From assembly GCF_963855985.1 (NCBI RefSeq), contig NC_087104.1, forward strand, positions 10,106,001 to 10,170,000: a stretch of 64,000 nucleotides of DNA. The letters are read 5' to 3'. This DNA comes from Ostrinia nubilalis. Lineage: Eukaryota; Arthropoda; Insecta; Lepidoptera; Crambidae. How positions within the stretch are numbered: the first letter of the stretch is position 1; each line of letters opens with the position of its first letter. The notes beneath the pieces are model-generated. The model worked only from the letters and a program-made list of their open reading frames with translations. It had not been told where the DNA came from and ran no database searches. This document shows, piece after piece, positions 42,056 through 53,952 of the stretch. Both the position numbers and the translations under genes were made by a program.

Positions 42056-43672
42056 TCATAATACGATCCTAAAACACCTACACCTACTTACCGTGAAAAT
42101 ATCTCATAAACAATACTGTTTTCGTTTTCCGAAAACCATTTTTCCATAGACAACAATGTTTTTATTACAAAACAGGTATTCAGAATATATTTACATACCG
42201 TAAATGCCCACCGAACCAGGTCGACCGTAGATACCCAAGAGCTTTGTATATTATTTTTAGGGGCCATTATTCAAAAATGTAGTAAATTGAAAACGTTTCT
42301 ATGGTTTCCATATGAGATGTTTTAAATGGGATGAAATCTTTGACCAATTTAAGGCACAGGATACATAACTTTAAGGCACAGGATACCTATCTAATTTTTC
42401 GGCACAGAATACATAACTGTAAGTAAGCCCCATGACACGTGTCATTAAAGAGTCGAGGTATTCCTCGAAACACACCTAACTTCAAATATACCTAATGTAG
42501 CTCCAAGGAATACCTGACAGTGTCAGCTTTCTACATCTGAAGATTTCTTGGTAGTATGTATACAGGGTGTTTGGCGAAAGGTTAGACAAACTTTGTGGGT
42601 GTATAGGTAAGGTCATTTTAAGAATACAAGTTCGCCCATTTGACCCTAAGTGAGCTACTTTTTTTATGATATTTTTGGTTTTATTTATTATTTTCCAAAA
42701 TTTGACCTCAAAACTGCTTCAATTTTTTTTCTCGCGTGTTTTCATTATTTCATTTGTAAACATTAAGTTAGTCTTTTGGTTCAAAGGGATCACGTTTGGA
42801 CAGCTCACAAAAAGCATGTCAATTGATGTCAACATGATGTCAAATAACTAAATATTATTTATTCATATCGATAATAACACCTTCAATAAATCGAATTATT
42901 ACATCGAAAATGGCAACTTTATGCTTATTATCCGATCAGCCAATAAATTCCCAAGAAAATACATTTCCCAGCAACTTCCGATTGGAAGTTAAGAGATAAT
43001 TAATTAGATATTATTAGTTTATTGCGATAATGAGGTACGGTCGTTTAATTACCTAACCAGAGTCTCCTGAGCCTCGTGTCTAAATTATTTTCGACTCTAC
43101 AGAGATCAAATTATGCTGGTCATTTTAGGGAAATTTCTATTCACTTTTTATCTCAAATTCTCTTTACTTTGACCTGAAAATAATAAATGAGAACGACTTT
43201 TTGCTATCATGGTACAGTTTGCCTTATATTTTGTAAGTAAATATTTTTTTAGGAATCCGTTTGTACTAAATGGGGCAGTTAAAATAAGAATGTTCTTTAT
43301 TTAGGAGTTTGTGTTGGCTCTTAAAGACTAATATTAGGATTGTTACAATCTACACGATGGTAGACAAAAAAGCACGAGCCTTTAAAATCACTAACAAACA
43401 ATATGTAAAAATTCCTAAAAACCTAACGCTTGTTTGTATTAATTTAATTATGAAAAAACATAAAATTTTCCATGTAATGAGGCGCGTTGTTTCACGTACA
43501 GTTCTCTCAAAATGAAAACATTGTTAACAAATAAAATAAAATTGGCGCGCAAATATTTGAAGGGCACTGTTTTTGTATGAGCACGAATGAACTGTTCCTG
43601 GTATAAGAACTTCAATAAAGGTACATTCACATTAAACGTATACATACATGCATGCCAGTTATGTCGGTATCG
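42056..43672. other. Unassigned stretch with a short tandem repeat and a MITE end
   Basis: At 42350-42425 'TTAAGGCACAGGATACATAA' occurs in two and a half to three tandem copies. 'TATACAGGGTGTTTGGCGAA' at 42562 looks like a single MITE end without a visible partner. No gene. Confidence 0.45.
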
Positions 43673-43844
43673 TAAGAGCCAAAGCCCAAAGCACAGGATA
43701 CACATCGCAAAGATTTCGTCGTATCGCGCGACGCGGCTCCGTACCGCTCGTGTGCCCACCACAAATATTTCTATGTAAGATGACGCAGCGACACTGCTCC
43801 AGTGTCGCATCGCTGCCGCAGCGCATCGTGTGCTTTGGCTCTTA
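43673..43844. mobile_element. MITE with TAAGAGCCAAAGC ends
   Basis: 172 bp with inverted ends (TAAGAGCCAAAGC at left; GCTTTGGCTCTTA at right) and partly symmetric GC-rich interior. Overlapping frames of 60-147 codons on both strands are read-through of this repeat. Confidence 0.75.
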
Positions 43845-45545
43845 AACGCCAACAGTTTAAGATTATCAAGACTAAAATTTCTCAGCAGCAAAATCCCTTC
43901 CGTGACTGTCCGTAAAATGACCCAAATTAGTAAAGGTTGACTAGTCCCTTGAGAAAATTATATCATCTTGCACTAATAACAAAATTAATTACAAGATAAT
44001 AACAGAGGGTCAGAGATGATAATATAAATGTATAGGCAGGTCTATCAGTGGTAGAAGCTTCGGTATTACATTGTAGGGTAGATCGAGTTTCTTTCTGCGT
44101 GTATTTCGTACCGTTACCGATAAATTGAACACACACACAAGACGGCCTAGACTAGAAATTGGATGTTAAGCCTATTTTTGGTTTACACTCGTGTGTTTCG
44201 AGTATTAGCACAAAAATCAGATACCAATTTAACTCATTATTTCAGTCCACTGGGTTGATAAGCGCCACGGAACATGTTTTCTACTTTTTTTTCCATCCGG
44301 CCATAGTGAAACTAATTGAATCGATTTTAATTTGGTCTATGTAATTGACTTTGTTTTAGGTAAAACCCCCGTCAACAAAACATTTTTTAAATTTAAATTA
44401 TTAAATAGGTAAATTTAAAGTAAACCCAAATATTCTTACAATCAAACACATAAATTACAGACTGACTCTACCTACCCACGTTCACTTTTCCCTGAAAGCG
44501 ATATATGAGTAAATAATAAACATATTCAGCTGAATCAAAGCCGTTATACGTATATTACCCACTCGTAAGAGGATATGCGTATTCATTTTCCTTTCATCGA
44601 ATTTTCGCCGACTCTATAATCCGCTTCTTTATTTCGCGCTGCCAACTAGGATTCGGATTTTCCTGGAATTTATTGTTTACGACGTTCGTCAGGTATTCCC
44701 GATGCTTTTTCAAATCAAATTTCGAATGCGCGGAGAATTCGTTTTTCTTTTTAATAAGCCGTAGAGAGCACTTTTTGCTACTGGCCAAGGTTGTTTGTTT
44801 TGTAAAAACAATTGAACATCGTAATTTAGAAAAGTTTATGTTCTTGCCAACCAATTTACTGGTGGATCGAGGCTACTGGTTTAAAGAGTCCACTAAACAT
44901 GATTCTCCATTTTTTCTTTATTGTGTCCGTTGTAAAAACTGATAATATCATAAACTGACGAGAATATTCAAAAAATGTTTATAACATAAGTACCTATAAA
45001 ATAAAAAACCTTAAAATTCACTAAATAATGATTTTTATATTATTAACACTAACTGGTAACATTGTCATCGGTTCACATAATTTCAAATTAACGTATTTTA
45101 TTTCAACAGAGGTTTTGTAGCACATAAACTTGTTTTATTAAAGGCAGTTAACTTCACTGACTATTTGTTTAAGAGATAGTGAACAATGTCGGAATCAAGT
45201 CGACGATTGGTTCTTCAAACTAAAGCAAACTTGTCGCCTCCAAAGTTATGGGTCCATTGTACTCAAAGCATTTAGAGCCTGCTACGAGTTGTGTAACTTT
45301 AGACTCTATGTCTTTGAAATAAGAGCTGAAGCGTTAGCATAATTTCAGGTGGCATAACCGCTGGATTTCAGACGTATAATAACAAACTAAGATCTTGGAG
45401 GGTCCTCCTTTTGTTAGGGAGTGAGCTATTCAATAATATTGCTTGTTATATTGCTCGGTCAGAAAGGCATGATTGGATCAGGATCCTAATTTATTAGATG
45501 ATGATATTAATGCCACAGTATATGTTATCTACTGTGTTAATTCTT
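43845..45545. other. Unassigned stretch
   Basis: The best frame is 86 codons on the minus strand (44594-44854), lysine-rich, with no recognised domain. It could be a decayed transposon fragment, and I do not call it as a gene. Confidence 0.35.
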
Positions 45546-45752
45546 CGCCCGCGTGGAATTTTGTCTGTCACAGAAAAACTTTATCGCGCGCGTCCCTGTT
45601 TCAAAAACCGGGATAAAAACTATTCTATGTCCTTTCCCGGGACTCAAACTATCTCTATGCCAAATTTCATCAAAATCGGTTCAGTGGTTTAGGCGTGAAA
45701 GCAAGACAGACAGAGTTACTTTCGCATTTATAATATTAGTATGGAAGTATAG
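45546..45752 (+). repeat. LINE/SINE 3' tail
   Basis: 'CGCCCGCGTGGAATTTTGTC' to 'TTTATAATATTAGTATGGAA', the least diverged copy of this tail family in the window. Confidence 0.88.
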
Positions 45753-46639
45753 ATTGGTATACTATGTAGGTAATATGTAATAGAGTTTGCATTTTGCTGT
45801 CTTCATTTTCGACAAAATATTTAAATAGAATTAAAATCATAGTATATCTCAGAAATTTGAGTTCTGAAAATCTATTTCTTATAGCTATAGCTATAGCTTC
45901 AACTTCAAAATAATTATATTGATTCAAAACATCTATCTGACAGGTTCTCAGAACGATATCGTAGAATTTCCTAAGCTCTAGAATCCGACTTTCAGCAAAC
46001 ATTGTCCGTGGTGTATAGAATATCGTCGATGCCTAAGGCCGCGTTTATTGACATGCGGAGCGTATAATAGCACTATAAATTAGTGAAAAGTTGCCTTTGG
46101 TAAAATGTGCATTTTGATTGCAAATATGGCAACATCCGCCAATATGGCACCGCCTAAAATCCGCCATTGTGATTTTTTCCAATTTTAATATAGCCAGTGT
46201 CACTCTTACGATTAAGACGAATCTAACGACACCTCTCACGCATTGACAAATTGGTCGAGCCGTTTAGGCTGTAGGCCGTGCCAAAGAAATATACATAGGT
46301 ACATACCCACATACATACACTCAAAAAACATAACCCTCCTTCTGGCGCAGTCGGGTAAATACCGCATCAATTCGTCAAATCACACCTTCATAAGATGTAA
46401 CAGCCTTATGCCAGAGTAAAATAGGTCCACTCCCATTCTTCCCGTAAAAGTTCCTATGGTGTAAAAGGCGACTAAGAAACATAGGCAGCGTCAGGCCTCC
46501 CAACCCATTTGTCCAGCATGGGGAGTATAAGCCTAATCCTCCATTCCTCCATTTGCCAAGCTTCTGGTAAAAAAATTAGAGAGGGTCGTGCTCCAGCAAT
46601 AGATACTAAATGACCTGATGATGATGTCTCCTACTCCGA
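45753..46639. other. Unassigned stretch with one interspersed repeat
   Basis: 46385-46600 holds a lepidopteran interspersed repeat seen inverted at 9395-9560 (motifs 'CCACTCCCATTCTTCCCG', 'AAAAGGCGACTAAG', 'CCTCCATTTGCC'). A GCTATA microsatellite is at 45885-45900. Confidence 0.45.
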
Positions 46640-47040
46640 TTGGTAAATCCTACTATGGGCCTCATAAGAAGGCTCAAGGTCACCTATAGGGCGATGGAGC
46701 GTGCTATGCTCGGAGTTTCCCTGCGTGATCAAATCGGAAATGAGGAGATCCGTAGGAGAGCCAAAGTGACTGACATAGCCCTCAGAATCGCTAAAATCAA
46801 GTGGCGGTGGGCGGGGCACATAGCTCGTAGAGCTGATGGCCGCTGGGGCAGGAAAGTTCTTGAGTGGCGACCACGAGCCGGAAGACGTAGCATGAGCAGG
46901 CTTCCCACTAGGTGGACCGAAGTTCTGGTGAAGGTCGCGGGAGGTGCCTGGATGCGAGCGGCGCAGGACCGGTCTTTGTGGAAATCTTTGGGGGAGGCTT
47001 TTGTCCAGCAGTGGACGTCTTTCGGCTGAAACGAACGAAC
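46640..47040 (+). mobile_element. RTE LINE 3' end, longest fragment
   Basis: A continuous 129-codon frame carries the RTE C-terminal region: RRLKVTYRAMERAMLGVSLRD, RRAKVTDI, KWRWAGHIARR, RWTEVLVKVAGG, then SLWKSLGEAFVQQW. It lines up with the C-terminal half of the LINE at 11074-11802 (ERSMLNIKLRD, KWNWTGHIMR, RWEDDL). No stops and no frameshifts in this part; the rest of the LINE is absent (5' truncation). Confidence 0.88.
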
Positions 47041-47674
47041 TATACCTACTAACTATAGTATAGGCTAGTTGTTATCTATGTATACGGATACCACAATATG
47101 ATATGCTCGTAGATATGGTATAGCTGTATAAACCCTGTCCCGCCCGCGCTAAGCTCATTGTATAACCGCGCTCTAACCCTTGTTTGTACACGTTCTGAAT
47201 AACCTGGTAGGAGGGGAAGCAAATATTGAACGTATTCAAGTTTGCAAACAAAAGTTTAGACTCCTTACTCATTGTGAGTCCTTGTCTATTCGCGCGAGAA
47301 AATCTTGTTACCGGCCAGTTGTAAATAGGTTTTAAGGTTTTAATAACTCTAGTGGTTTGAAACCTCTGGCAAATAGGTGGGGCGACTGTGGCGCAACGTG
47401 AATACAACGTGAGGTTTCCAAACAATTGACGTTTGTAAGCTGTCAAATCGTCTCGCTGTCAAGTCATGCTGTCACCCCGCTTTATTCGAGAGCGTTGTTA
47501 GGAGCGTTGCTGTATTTCGATTCCATACAAAATGCGTAGTAGCGTGACGGACGACAATCAAATTGTAAACGTAACGTGTACCCTCACGTCGCGTTGCATT
47601 GTTTGAGCCTTTAGAGATTTCTTGCAACATTATTCCTTAATTTTTTTGATAAATTTTGTTATTTTTTCTAACTT
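47041..47674. other. Unassigned stretch
   Basis: No feature supported. Confidence 0.35.
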
Positions 47675-47784
47675 AGGCTGAACCATCTTACTTTAACTTA
47701 GACAAACGTCAAAAATCTGTCAAACTCCATACAAAAACACCGGTCATTGTCATACGCCCGTATTCACAAACATTACCATGTAGT

Positions 47785-49211
47785 CCAGTAGAATTAGCTT
47801 TTAAATCGGAAATAATTCCTACAAAAGATTTTATTGTTTTAATGGCTTCATTGGTTGCCCATTAAGACTCTCCTAAGTTTTCGACTTCGACGGAGTTGTG
47901 CTTAAGTGGTGGGGGCCCCCGAAAGGGGCATTTTTTCGGTTTTCCGGTTATGCCGCGTAAAGGACTTACCCTATCAAAAAGTGGTCTTCATGACGGTTGA
48001 AGGGCACTTAATCCTGCATTGAATAAGACCAAATTCATATGTTTTGGACAAACCGTTCTCGCGCTAAAGTTCGGCAAAGTAGAAAATATACGTATAATTA
48101 ATGACCCTCTCCACGTCCAATGGTTTGTTACCCACAGGCTTCCAAGTCTTGAAAAGGGCCACCTCAACCAGTGTAACCCTATCAAGGCTTACGAGCTTGA
48201 TGCGCCTATCCTTGTTCGTCCCAGCCGTTCCTTAACTGCGGTTGCTGCACCTCTTCCTGGCACTCACCTGAACGACTCTGTGTTACCTACTGTGGCTGCC
48301 CCTCTTCCTTGTATCCTCCTGCATGACTACGTTGCCTAGCCGTATGCCTGGTCTAAGGTTCGACGCCAAAAATCAACAACAACAAGTTCATATTAAAACG
48401 CTGAAGAGTTTTTTGTTTGTTTGTTTGAACGCGCTAATCTTAAGAATTACTAGTTTGATTGAAATCATTATTTTTGTGTTGAATAGCTCATACATTGAGG
48501 AAGGCTATAAGATATATACAATCACTCTACGACTAACAGAGGCGAAGCAGTAAAGAAAAATGTTGCAAGCACGGGAAATAGTATTTAAACTATTTTCACT
48601 CGTACGAACTTGATTTTGTGGCGTCGAACCTTGGACCAGGCATATGGCAAAGCAATGAAATCGTACAGGAGGGTACAAGGAAGAGGGGCAGCCACATTAG
48701 GTAACACAGAGTCGTTCAGGAGAGTGCCAGGAAGAGGTGCAGCAACCGCAGTTAAGGAACGGCTGGGACGAACAAGGATAAGCGAATCAAACTCGTGAGC
48801 CTTGTTAGGGTTACACTGGTTAAGGCGACCCTTCACAAGGCTTGGAAGCATGTGGGTAACAAGCCATTGGACGTGGAGAGGGTCATTAATTATACGTATA
48901 TTTTCTACTTTGCCGAACTTTAGCGCGAGAACGGTTTGTCCAAAACATATGAATTTGGTCTTATTTAATGCAGGATTAAGTGCCCTTTAACCGTCATGAA
49001 GACCACTTTTCGATAGGGTAAGTCCTTTACGCGGTATAACCGGAAAACCGAAAAAACGCCCCTTTCGGGGGCCCCCACCACTTAAGCACAACTCCGTCGA
49101 AGTCGAAAACTTAGGAGAGTCTTAATGGGCAACCAATGAAGCCATTAAAGCAAAAAATCTTTTGTAGGAATTATTTCCGATTTAATCAATTTTTGTGTTT
49201 AATTCTACTGG
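47785..49211. mobile_element. Long-inverted-repeat element with ~590-bp arms
   Basis: Arms at about 47785-48376 and 48611-49211 are reverse complements (paired coordinates sum to 96987 over the inner part) with a few percent differences and one ~9-bp indel near the outer end. The outer tip is CCAGTAGAATTA. Each arm has a GGGGGCCCCC palindrome (47911; 49067). The 106-codon (48019) and 88-codon (48585, minus) frames are mirror images of one another across the arms, weakly similar and without recognised domain. The centre carries a minus-strand LINE tail. Confidence 0.88.
48395..48470 (-). repeat. LINE/SINE tail at the centre of the inverted-repeat element
   Basis: Complement of the tail at 40112-40338 ('AACGCTGAAGAGTTTTTTG', 'GAACGCGCTAATCTT'). 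It forms the innermost layer of the nest. Confidence 0.7.
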
Positions 49212-49369
49212 CCTAATGAGGTCTCACAGTACGCGTGGACAGGGTGACACACGAACTAATCACAGAGCTTTATTCAACGCTGTGCGTTTGATTTGATGCT
49301 TCACTTAAGTAAGTATCGTTTGTGAATACGGGCGATAGTTACGGTTAAAATAAGTTGGTGCAACTCAGA

Positions 49370-50540
49370 TGATACTTAAGGTTTTTAAAATTTACTTAAA
49401 TTGTGAGTTTAGTGTGGTATGCAATAAAGAAATAGATTCAATATTTAATTTCCCAGAAAAAATTAACAGTTCAATCTCTGAAAATACACGTAGAGCAAAG
49501 ATAAAGCCGTGAGAGTCCCGTAATGTGGGTCCCGGCCATTAAATTGAATTCCAACCTGTCAAGGGCGGAGCCGCCCTAATGTATTTATTTACATACTCGC
49601 CCCGGGTTCTAAGAGATTGTACAGACAACACACCTAACACTAACACCTTATGCAGTCGAAATAGAAGCTATTTTCCAGAAAAAATGTATAGTGATGTGTC
49701 CTACGTCCACTTTTACCTTTGCTTTTTGAAGAACGTGTCGCGAAAAAGAAGATTGACCGACGCAAATTGGCGGGTAATTCGTTTAATTTGCCCTTAATTT
49801 CTTTAAGCCTAAGGGAAAGGTTAATTTATTAATCAACCTGTGATGCGGTTGTTTAATGTGTGTTTTACCAATGGTCGAATTATTACTAAAGTAGAGCGGT
49901 TGTAGAGAGTTATTTACAAAGAGCTACACGAGCAATAGTAATGAAATAAACCGTAACTCTATCATGAGTTTAATCATTACTTGAGAAGGTAATCTTTCTA
50001 ATCGGAGTAATTATAAGTAAGTAAAGAAAATGTTTGGAAATACTAGTGATTACTTTCTCTTTATTTATGTGGAGTAATTAAGATACAGATTTAAAAGAAT
50101 TGTATTGAGTACTTACAATTATATTCAGATAAGTGTATAAAAAATCGGGATGCAGCACATCAGTAGTTACAATATCTCACTACTCTCTCAGTTTCCTTGG
50201 TCTCTTTTCATCTTCTAACACTTTGTAAACACCTACATAAAATATGACAGTACTTTCAAACATACAACGTGTCGCATAGATACATGTAATACATAATAAT
50301 AGCGCTACAACTTCAACAAAATAGTTTTCGTTACCTCACCAAGTGTAACTGCACCGCCAAAACTGTTCTTATTCCACTAACTATAAAGATGTTTTTATAT
50401 GCAGTTGTCAATAACGATCACGGTTATTTAATTGACTCGCACAATTATATTAATTATGTCTAGCACCCGCTGATCAAATATCTATAACGCTAATTGGTAA
50501 CAAGATTCCCTTGATGGGGCTTGGCTGGTACGAGGAACAA
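49370..50540. other. Unassigned stretch
   Basis: No gene supported. AT-rich. Confidence 0.35.
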
Positions 50541-50542
50541 TA

Positions 50543-50960
50543 CAGGTTGGGCCAAAAAGTTTTGCATATAACAAAGCTTGATTTCTGGAAAACGGTTAGA
50601 GGTAGGGACGTGAGGGTGATGGGAAACTATGCATAATTTCATAAATTTTTAGTCACTATAGAACGCTTCATGAAACAACAACGTGCTTTTGCAACTGAAA
50701 ATGCAGTATCAAAATGTTTGTTTAATATTCTTTGTCGATTTGTTTTATACTAAAGCAACGGTCCCTAAAAGGGTTCCATAAAAATCATTGCCTTGATAAA
50801 ATAAAATACACAAAAAGCACGCTGTTGTCCCGTGAAACACTCCTTGGTGACTAAAAATTCATGAAATTGTGCACAGTTTCTCGTCGCTCCTCGTCCCTAA
50901 CTCGAACCATTTCCAAGAAATCAAGCGTTGCTATTTGCAAAAATTTTGACCCACCCTGTA
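50543..50960. mobile_element. MITE with CAGGTTGGGCCAAAAAG ends, TA target
   Basis: Inverted arms of about 120 bp (left 50543-50662; right ~50841-50960) share 'GCTTGATTTCTGGAAA'-like and 'ATTTTTAGTCAC' words with roughly 20 percent divergence. TA flanks each end. No coding. A half copy of the MITE at 54999 follows directly (50963-50983). Confidence 0.82.
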
Positions 50961-51894
50961 CATTGTACGGACGACAGCACATGAAAGTATACATTTTTGT
51001 TACAATATCAATAGTAAGAGTACTACAACTACACAAGATGCCAGTATTCAGCTTGACGTGCCCTCGTCTGTACGTAATCCACTTACGTAGATATACGTTG
51101 TTATTCCCCAAGATGGCGGCGGGTCTTGTTAAAATTTAATATAATTTTCGGACAATTCGGTAATTGCCATTTATGAATTGGGGATAAGGAAAACTCTCCA
51201 AACCTTATTGTATGTTATAGGGGAAAATGCTGTTGAACGAGTAATTTTCCAAGTATTTGTTTTATTACAATTAATACGCGACTAACTGACTCGGCGAATT
51301 TTGTGCTGCTTTTGAAAATATTCTACGAGTATAGCCCATGTTCAGTTTTTGAGCCTTTTCAATTCAAACAAACAATCAAATTCTTCTTTATAATTAGTGC
51401 AGATTAACATGGAAAAATTCAATGTGACTTTTGTACTATCAGTAAGCTACCACTAAATATCCAATTTCTTAAAACATTTTAAACTTTATGTCAGTTATAG
51501 TAATGTTGAAAATTACTTGTGGACTTTTTGAAGTGCTGCAGGTGAAGTACCTGCTTAAGGTTAATTAAGTAGGTGTTTTATCATTTATGTGAATTAACAA
51601 GCAAAGGGTTAGTCAAAGCAACTATGTTTAATTATGACATAGTTATAATACTAATGGCCCATAGCGACACTAATTATGCTCGCTAACGATACAACAATAA
51701 CGTGAAGCTTATGCCACAATTTAATTAAGAAATTACAACGAAAGTGTACTTGAGAGAAGAGAGAACAGACTGTTACTTACTCCTAACGAAGTGATAAAGC
51801 TTTTAATTAATTCAACAAAATACCTTTTTCATAATAACTTGACTTTCTTTTTTCATCTACAATTTCCAGTAGGAATTTGTTCATAATATCAAAC
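50961..51894. other. Unassigned stretch with a LINE-tail scrap
   Basis: 51275-51405 resembles a decayed plus-strand LINE tail ('AACTGACTCGGCGAATTTTG', '...AAACAAACAATCAAATTC'). Otherwise nothing. Confidence 0.45.
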
Positions 51895-52325
51895 TACATG
51901 TGCCCGCGACTTCGTACGCGGGAAAATAGTTTGAATAATATTTCCCGTTTTTGCAACACTTTTCTTTACTGCTCCGCCCCTATTGGCTATAGCATTGGTT
52001 CCCAAAGTGGGGGGCGCGCCTGCCAGGGGAGGCGCAAAGACCTTTAAAGGGGGGCCATCTGTGTAATTAAGTATAAAAAACCTGCGACCGCTGAGAGAAT
52101 GCATTCCAGACTGCTCGATACGACCAATAAATAATCTTGAGTGGAGAAGGGGGGGGCGCAGAATTTTTTGTATGGTCGAAAAGGGGTGTGTCTCAAATAA
52201 GTTTGGGAACGAATGGGTTATAGGATGATGTTACAGCCAAGCCTTCCTCGATAAATGGGCTATCCAACACACAAAAGTTTTTTTTCAAATCGGACGAGTA
52301 GTTCCTGAGAATAGCACCTGACATA
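51895..52325 (+). repeat. LINE/SINE 3' tail interrupted by a hAT-like MITE
   Basis: The first part (51899-51990, 'GCGACTTCGTACGCGGGAAA') and last part (52215-52325, 'CCTTCCTCGATAAATGGGCT') match the tail at 40112. Between them lies about 220 bp with ends 'GGTTCCCAAAGTGGGG' and 'AAGTTTGGGAAC', resembling hAT-type MITEs. The 8-bp duplication expected of hAT elements is not clean here. Confidence 0.7.
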
Positions 52326-52564
52326 CGAGTACTATGCATGAAAATGTTCGTTACCTGTACACCGCGCAAGGTATCTTAGGTGTGTCATAATTAGTAACTC
52401 CCAACTGAACGCTCCCGCGCTCAAAGGAAGCGAGCGGTTTATGTAAGGCCGCGGCCATGCATATGCGGAGCCTGGTGCGGAACTCAATGCTATCGGAGTT
52501 TGGTTCTGAAAACACGTCTTTAAAAACCAATCTACGACACATAAGACTACATTTTTTTTACCAA

Positions 52565-52660
52565 AATCTTTTTTTAATGCGGAACAAGGCAGGTATTTGA
52601 CCACAATCACACCAGTTGTTCAGTGAGATGCAGTCTAGGATGGTACATACCTTCGTGATG
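52565..52660 (-). repeat. LINE 3' end, minus strand
   Basis: Complement of the family at 59395-59565: 'GACCACAATCACACC', 'GATGCAGTCTAGGATGGTAC', preceded by a T-run that is the poly(A) tail on the other strand. Confidence 0.75.
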
Positions 52661-52756
52661 TGATTGTGTGTGACATAATATGATACTAGTGTTAGCTTGA
52701 CGTATTGTCGTCTTATTATACTTAGCTGATAAAACGGATCCCTGTTGGGACAGACA

Positions 52757-52930
52757 GTTTCAAGTGGCTAGCGACCACCCACCGGAAGACATACTACGCT
52801 TGATATGCTTCCCACTTACCACTCGGTGACAGACAGTCCGATGACGGTTGCGGAAGTGCCCGAATGCGGCATCGTAGCATCGGTTATTGTGGATATCCTT
52901 GGGGAATGCAAAAGGGAACAAGCATTTAGA
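52757..52930 (+). mobile_element. Decayed RTE LINE 3' end
   Basis: 'AAGTGGCTAGCGACCACCCA', 'GGAAGACATACTACG' and 'CGGTTGCGGAAGTGCC' follow the RTE 3' end order with many substitutions; the oldest RTE copy in the window. Confidence 0.65.
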
Positions 52931-53565
52931 ATCCGAAGATTGTGGGATAAACTCAAAGTCCAATCCCGATCAAATAACATTTAAAAGTACAAATCTAATT
53001 ACGATACGCGTATGTATGTAACCTAAATTGAATTGTGTCAAATAGACGATTCATAGATAATCATGTTAATTAATTATGATATACATAGGCAGGTCAACTC
53101 TTAGTCCGGAACGCATTCCTGCACGTCAATTTTATGGTTATAGGGCGACTCCTGAATTTGATACACTGATATTACGTCTAATTTCTTTGTTAACGTCCCA
53201 CACGGTAAGATCCTCACTTAGGTAGGTATATAAAAAGGCAAGGAAAGCAAAATAAGCGAAGCAAGGAACTCTGAAGAGAAACATGTAAGATCTATCACGT
53301 GCATTGACTCTGATGTTATCACATTTGATTATTCTGCCTACGCCCTGTTTCACGCACTGCACTCAGCTCCGCATATGCACGTGCATTAAGCGTTAAGATG
53401 CGCCTACAACCAACGGCCCACACAAATTGAATACTCTCGAGGCGTATTTTTACCAGCAAGTGTTAGGATAATTTTATAAAATATTTAATAAATATTTAAA
53501 AATAATTTAAATACCACATAAAAAAAAACAATAATTAATTTTAATTTTTAAAAGTATTGGATATC
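52931..53565. other. Unassigned stretch
   Basis: No feature supported. Confidence 0.35.
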
Positions 53566-53668
53566 GACTGACGTCAGATCCGGCAATTCGCTTCGTCGAT
53601 TCACTCACTCATTCAAGTTCTGTTACTCATTCGGTCGTTCACTTTATTGTAATTCGAGCACCGGACAG

Positions 53669-53703
53669 TCAGTCGCTATCCAACCTCTGCTGTGAACGGA
53701 CGT
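53669..53703 (+). promoter_or_regulatory. Candidate Inr + DPE core promoter
   Basis: TCAGT at 53669-53673 matches the arthropod initiator. With its A (53671) as +1, GGACGT lies at exactly +28 to +33 (53698-53703), matching the downstream promoter element. No TATA box is seen about 30 bp upstream, as usual for Inr/DPE promoters. The next ATG is at 53775 and opens a 58-codon frame (begins MKYIDRLNTYYLHRIR) that is cut by an RTE scrap at 53907. A GTAACC that could serve as donor sits at 53897. It may belong to a host transcript or to an unrecognised retroelement. Confidence 0.4.
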
Positions 53704-53906
53704 CTTGAGGAAAGAAAGAAGAAGTATTTTAAAGTGTTTAGTGGTGGAAATACTGCTCCGAAATACTATTCATTATGAAATACATTGATCGATTAAATAC
53801 TTATTATTTACACCGTATTCGTTTTACTCTTAATATTATTCCTGAACTCCTTTTACAAGATTCCATCAATTTATTTAAGATGGAAACATTTTTTGGTAAC
53901 CGGTAT

Positions 53907-53952
53907 GCAAATGACATCCACTGCTGGACAATGGCCTCCCCCAAGGATTGAA
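53907..53952 (-). mobile_element. RTE LINE 3' end scrap, minus strand
   Basis: 'ATGACATCCACTGCTGGACA' and 'TGGCCTCCCCCAAGG' are the complement of the RTE 3' terminus. Only ~45 bp remain. Confidence 0.7.

Larger units (their letters stand above)
47755..49333. mobile_element. MITE, CGCCCGTATTCACAAAC family, itself interrupted
   Basis: Terminal inverted repeats CGCCCGTATTCACAAAC and its complement lie at the two ends. The right ~125 bp matches 37150-37278 and 57866-58013. The left part breaks off near 47784, where the long-inverted-repeat element begins. Confidence 0.82.
47675..49368. mobile_element. MITE, GGCTGGGTTGCACCA family, copy C, interrupted
   Basis: The left ~80 bp (47675-47754) and right ~35 bp (49334-49368) match copies A, B and D when joined. 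The interruption falls where the other copies read 'GTTATAGTTACGG', and ATA is present on both sides of the insert. Confidence 0.85.

Noticed and set aside
44594..44854. 86-codon minus-strand frame, lysine-rich
   Set aside because: No domain, no splice or promoter context; may be a decayed transposon fragment but cannot be supported as a gene.
47911..49076. GGGGGCCCCC palindromes as terminators
   Set aside because: They are mirror copies in the two arms of one inverted-repeat element, with no transcription unit before them.
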